DNA of 64,000 nucleotides from the NCBI RefSeq assembly GCF_030812415.1, contig NZ_JAUSST010000003.1:1-64000 (forward strand). The letters run 5' to 3'. Of this stretch, positions 61,139 to 64,000 are shown piece after piece (the stretch's first letter is position 1; every line of letters starts with the position of its first letter). Under the pieces are notes generated by a model, which did not search any database, was not told the origin of the DNA, and saw only the letters and a list, made by a program, of their open reading frames with translations. The position numbers were made by a program, and so were the translations under genes. This DNA is from Paenibacillus harenae (GTDB lineage: Bacteria; Bacillota; Bacilli; Paenibacillales; Paenibacillaceae).

Positions 61139-63196
61139 ATGACAACGGTCATTGGGCAAATCAAGCTGGAGAAGGATCATGCCGCTTACATCGCGGATAA
61201 CGGCATTGTGAAAGTAACGGCGAATATTGCGGAAGGGACGCTATCGCTTGCTTGGAAGGATGGACAGTCGTTGAACGGCCTTTATTCTGAAGCTCGATTC
61301 GGCTGGGAGACGGTGCGGTCGTCGCTGTACGGCAAGCATGACGTGCATGCGGAATCGGTGCTGCCGATTGCGGACGGCTTCGGAGAAGGCGTGTGCTTCT
61401 GCTTCGAGCATGCCGAACCGGGCAAGCCGCAGCTCCGTCAGCACATTCGCTTATACGAAGGGCTGCCGTATGCGCTTGTCGAGCTGGAAGCGGCAGGCGA
61501 GGCGGAGTGGGAGACCAATGAGCTGACTCCGATCGCCGCTTACTTGAATGACGGCGGCGTGCTCGACTTCGGCGATGAGGCCGGGGAAGCCGAAGTACGG
61601 GCGTTGTTCATCCCGTACGATAACGACAAGTGGGTGCGCTTCGCCTCGCATGCCAATCAGAACAGCGTCCGCAGCTACGAAGCGACGGCCGTCTACCGTT
61701 CCGAGTCGCGCCGCGGCTTCGTGTTCGGTTCGGTGACGCATGATACGTGGAAAACGGCGATCGACGTTGAAGGTACATTTACTTCTACCATAGGCCGGTT
61801 ACGGGTAATTGCCGGCGTTGCCGACCTGCAGACTCGCGATACCGTGCCGCACGGTTCGCTGCGGGGCGAGAGCATTGTCTCGCCAACGATATTCGTCGGC
61901 GCGTATCTCGATTATCGCGAGGGCATGGAAGCTTACGGCAAAGCGAACGCCATTGTGAAGCCAGCGCTGAATTGGTCCGGCGGCGTGCCGATGGGTTGGA
62001 ACAGCTGGTCGGCCGTCATGGCGAAGCTCGATTACGACGTATATACGCATACGTCGGATTTCTTCGCCTCGGCGTTGCAAGGGGAAGGCTTTGCCGACGA
62101 TAGCGGCAGCCTGTACGTTAACTTCGATGCCTTCTCGGACAACTTGACGGCGGAGCAGCTTGCCGATGCCGTGCGCCGCGTGAAGGCGAACGGCCAGAAG
62201 CCGGGCACGTATTATACGCCGTTCGCGTTCTGGGGAAGCAATCCGGATATGCCGGTCGAAGGAACGGACGGTGCTGTACTGTACCGGGAAATTTTGCTCA
62301 AGGACGCCGGGGGGAATCCGTTACCGAAGCTGGACGGCGCGTTCCCGATCGACCCTTCGCATCCCGAAGCGATTGCCCGAATTATGCGTAAACTGGATGA
62401 GGTTGTCGCTGCGGGCTTCGAATATTTGAAAATGGACTTCCTTGCGCATGGCGCGATGGAAGGCGTGCATCACGATCCGTCCGTGCGGACCGGCATCCAA
62501 GCATACAACGCCGGCATGGCCGCCATCGCGGAGGCGCTAAGCCCTGCGCGGATCGGCCGCGAATTTCTCATCAACCTGTCGATTGCCCCGCTGTTCCCGC
62601 ATGGTTATGCGCATAGCAGACGCGTCTCCTGCGATGCGTTCGGAACGATCGGCGATACGGAATATATGTTGAACGCCGTGACATACGGCTGGTGGATCAG
62701 CGACAACCTGTACCGCTTCAACGATCCCGACCATATCGTGCTGTACAAGAGCGACAATCAGCGCGCCACCTCGGAGCAGGAGGGACGAAGCCGGTTGAAC
62801 GCGGGCGTCATTGCCGGCACGTCGTTGCTGCTCGGTGACGACTACCGGATGAAGGAGGCGGCGCGCCGCGCGAAGGAATGGATGACGAACAAGGCGGTCA
62901 TGACGCTCGCGCGCCGCGGCGAGACGTTCCGTCCTGCGGAAGGCCGCAGCGGCACGAAGGGCGAGGACCTGTTCACGTTAGCCGGCGACGGCGGCGTATA
63001 CGTGGCCGTATTCAACTTCGACGCCGCGAACGGTCAGTCGAAGACGGTCGACCTCGCGCGCGTCGGCATCGACGCAGCGAAAGGCGTTGCCGTCCGCGAC
63101 CTATGGTCGGGCGGCGAATACAGCCTGACGCCGGGCACGGCCGAGCACGCCATAACTTTGGAAGCAGCCGAATCCAAGCTGCTGTTCTACAAATAA
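61139..63196 (+). CDS. GH36-like alpha-galactosidase, cytoplasmic
   Basis: A 685-residue enzyme without signal peptide. N-terminal beta-supersandwich (about 1-280) and a TIM barrel with WNSWSAVMAKLDYD, the nucleophile stretch EYLKMDFLAHGAMEG, and the probable acid region RRVSCDAFGTIGDTEY. This is the pattern of clan GH-D (GH36/GH27). ATG 61139 follows AGGGGGAGAGG; an earlier in-frame start at 61061 falls inside a terminator. It ends the Lpl operon and presumably cleaves imported alpha-galactosides inside the cell. Confidence 0.85.
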   Translation: MTTVIGQIKLEKDHAAYIADNGIVKVTANIAEGTLSLAWKDGQSLNGLYSEARFGWETVRSSLYGKHDVHAESVLPIADGFGEGVCFCFEHAEPGKPQLRQHIRLYEGLPYALVELEAAGEAEWETNELTPIAAYLNDGGVLDFGDEAGEAEVRALFIPYDNDKWVRFASHANQNSVRSYEATAVYRSESRRGFVFGSVTHDTWKTAIDVEGTFTSTIGRLRVIAGVADLQTRDTVPHGSLRGESIVSPTIFVGAYLDYREGMEAYGKANAIVKPALNWSGGVPMGWNSWSAVMAKLDYDVYTHTSDFFASALQGEGFADDSGSLYVNFDAFSDNLTAEQLADAVRRVKANGQKPGTYYTPFAFWGSNPDMPVEGTDGAVLYREILLKDAGGNPLPKLDGAFPIDPSHPEAIARIMRKLDEVVAAGFEYLKMDFLAHGAMEGVHHDPSVRTGIQAYNAGMAAIAEALSPARIGREFLINLSIAPLFPHGYAHSRRVSCDAFGTIGDTEYMLNAVTYGWWISDNLYRFNDPDHIVLYKSDNQRATSEQEGRSRLNAGVIAGTSLLLGDDYRMKEAARRAKEWMTNKAVMTLARRGETFRPAEGRSGTKGEDLFTLAGDGGVYVAVFNFDAANGQSKTVDLARVGIDAAKGVAVRDLWSGGEYSLTPGTAEHAITLEAAESKLLFYK

Positions 63197-63199
63197 ACG

Positions 63200-63247
63200 A
63201 AGAAGGGCTTTCCTGGCGGGAATTAATGGCTCGCTGGCAAAGCCTTC
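63200..63247 (+). terminator. hairpin ending the sugar operon
   Basis: GAAGGGCTTT and AAAGCCTTC with a bulge; TCTATT follows. Confidence 0.55.
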
Positions 63248-63304
63248 TCTATTGCCCCTATTTAAATAGCCAAGCTTATATCCATCCTCCTCCGCTAGCG
63301 GAGA

Positions 63305-63612
63305 AGAGAGGATGAATCGGCACATAAGGAAGGGATAAGGGGTGTATAGGTAGAGAAATCCATCTAATTTTCGAGAAAATGAGCTCAAATTCAGGAAATA
63401 AGATGGATAATCCAACTTAGCTGTGGCGCGCCGATGTAGAGGGAGGATGAATCGGCACATAAGGAAGGGATAAGGGGTGTATAGGTAGAGAAATCCATCT
63501 TATTTCGAGCAAATGAGCTCAAATTCAGGAAATAAGATGGATAATCCAACTTAGCTGTGGCGCGCCGATGTAGAAGGGAGGATGAATCGGCACATAAGGG
63601 AGGGGATAGGTT
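63305..63612. repeat. 135-bp tandem repeat, 2.2 units
   Basis: The same unit starts at 63310, 63445 and 63580 (GGATGAATCGGCACATAAGG). Within each unit ATCCATCTTATTT and AAATAAGATGGAT are inverted around about 25 bp. In copy 1 the left arm is slightly degenerate. No coding function seen in 63250-63657. Confidence 0.85.
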
Positions 63613-63657
63613 GAGAAATTTGCTGTGTCTCCCATGGGGCTGCATGAGCGTATCGCA

Positions 63658-64000
63658 TCAATACTTCAGCTTCAGCATATTGCGCTCGGTGATGAAGGTC
63701 GTGGTGTTGAACAGCAGCAAGACGTCTTCGATACCGTTCTGCTCCATATAGTCGGCGATGCTGCCGTTGTAGTAGCGAATGTCGATGACATGGATTTCGG
63801 GCACATGCTGCGTAAGGAAAGGCAGCATGCTGTGAGCATACGAATCTTTGATGACGAGCAGTTTCTCTTTATCTGCATACTCCGGATCAATATTCGTCTT
63901 AAGCGTCATAAGCGCATGGACGCCGCCTTGGAAGTAGGAGTATTTGTCCTTCTTATCCAGATAGCTCTTATCGTACATGCTGTCGAACTTCTCATCCGAA
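63658..64000 (-). CDS. DHHW-type protein, 3' part only
   Basis: The frame is open to the window edge, so only the last 113 residues are seen (SYLDKKDKYSYFQGGVHALM; EKLLVIKDSYAHSMLPFLTQ; VIDIRYYNGSIADYMEQN). KDSYAHS matches the conserved end of DHHW/AlgX-like SGNH proteins that assist exopolysaccharide acetylation, usually paired with an MBOAT acyltransferase. The partner should lie to the right of the window. Confidence 0.8.
   Translation of the reverse strand, partial: SDEKFDSMYDKSYLDKKDKYSYFQGGVHALMTLKTNIDPEYADKEKLLVIKDSYAHSMLPFLTQHVPEIHVIDIRYYNGSIADYMEQNGIEDVLLLFNTTTFITERNMLKLKY

Noticed and set aside
1..64000. CRISPR arrays, rRNA genes, replication origin
   Set aside because: No regularly spaced short repeats, rRNA sequence or DnaA-box cluster was seen; the only regular repeat is the 135-bp tandem unit near 63.4 kb.

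Overview
The window looks like a chromosomal segment of a Paenibacillaceae-type Firmicute (Paenibacillus or Cohnella relative). Evidence: strong AGGAGG-type ribosome binding sites, frequent GTG/TTG starts, rho-independent terminators, CcpA-type cre boxes, very large secreted multidomain carbohydrate-active proteins, and a YesM/YesN-type two-component pair divergent from an Lpl-type sugar ABC operon. The species cannot be fixed from the sequence alone.

Region 1 (1-17.7 kb) is an AT-rich accessory stretch with many small cargo genes (APH-like kinase, HNH protein, TetR/SDR pair, EVE protein, NUDIX, WYL regulator with NTF2-like gene, VOC protein) and many broken genes. The TetR-controlled SDR / zinc-type dehydrogenase / SMP-30 operon carries three single-base frameshifts. 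Fragments of a lipoprotein, a WYL regulator, an APH kinase, a glyoxalase and an RCC1 protein lie between them. Region 2 (18-21 kb) holds an orphan 784-residue DUF4157 protein with a nuclease-like middle and a Gly-Tyr-rich tail, followed by a small gene that could be its immunity protein. Region 3 (22-32 kb) has a dead IS110 element, a decayed tRNA-Ala, a WYL regulator with a DJ-1/PfpI gene, a large secreted CBM9/esterase, and a kinase-like protein. Region 4 (32-39 kb) has a TetR/VOC pair with matching inverted operators, a MarR remnant beside a quinone-oxidoreductase-like gene, a HupE operon, a GNAT and a DinB gene. Region 5 (39-51.5 kb) holds a 2013-residue secreted polysaccharide-degrading enzyme behind a cre box, a nitroreductase, a second and larger RCC1 protein and a CARDB protein. 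Region 6 (51.5-64 kb) is intact and GC-richer: a MetX-like hydrolase divergent from a LysR gene, then histidine kinase + AraC response regulator divergent from permease-permease-binding lipoprotein-GH36-like alpha-galactosidase, a complete sense-and-import sugar locus. It is followed by a 135-bp tandem repeat and the 3' part of a DHHW-type gene.

Two window-wide features stand out. The first is a dispersed repeat family: CTAACGGG-type unit, variable hairpin, second CTAACGGG-type unit. It has about 20 full or partial copies, sits mostly at gene 3' ends, and in places supplies the stop codon. The second is a family of RCC1/FN3 surface proteins present in two full copies and one inverted fragment that share flanking DNA. 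The strongest candidates for new biology are the DUF4157 toxin-like gene with its neighbour, the repeat family, a 32-bp palindrome in a gene-free stretch, and the conserved C-terminal module of the RCC1 proteins.
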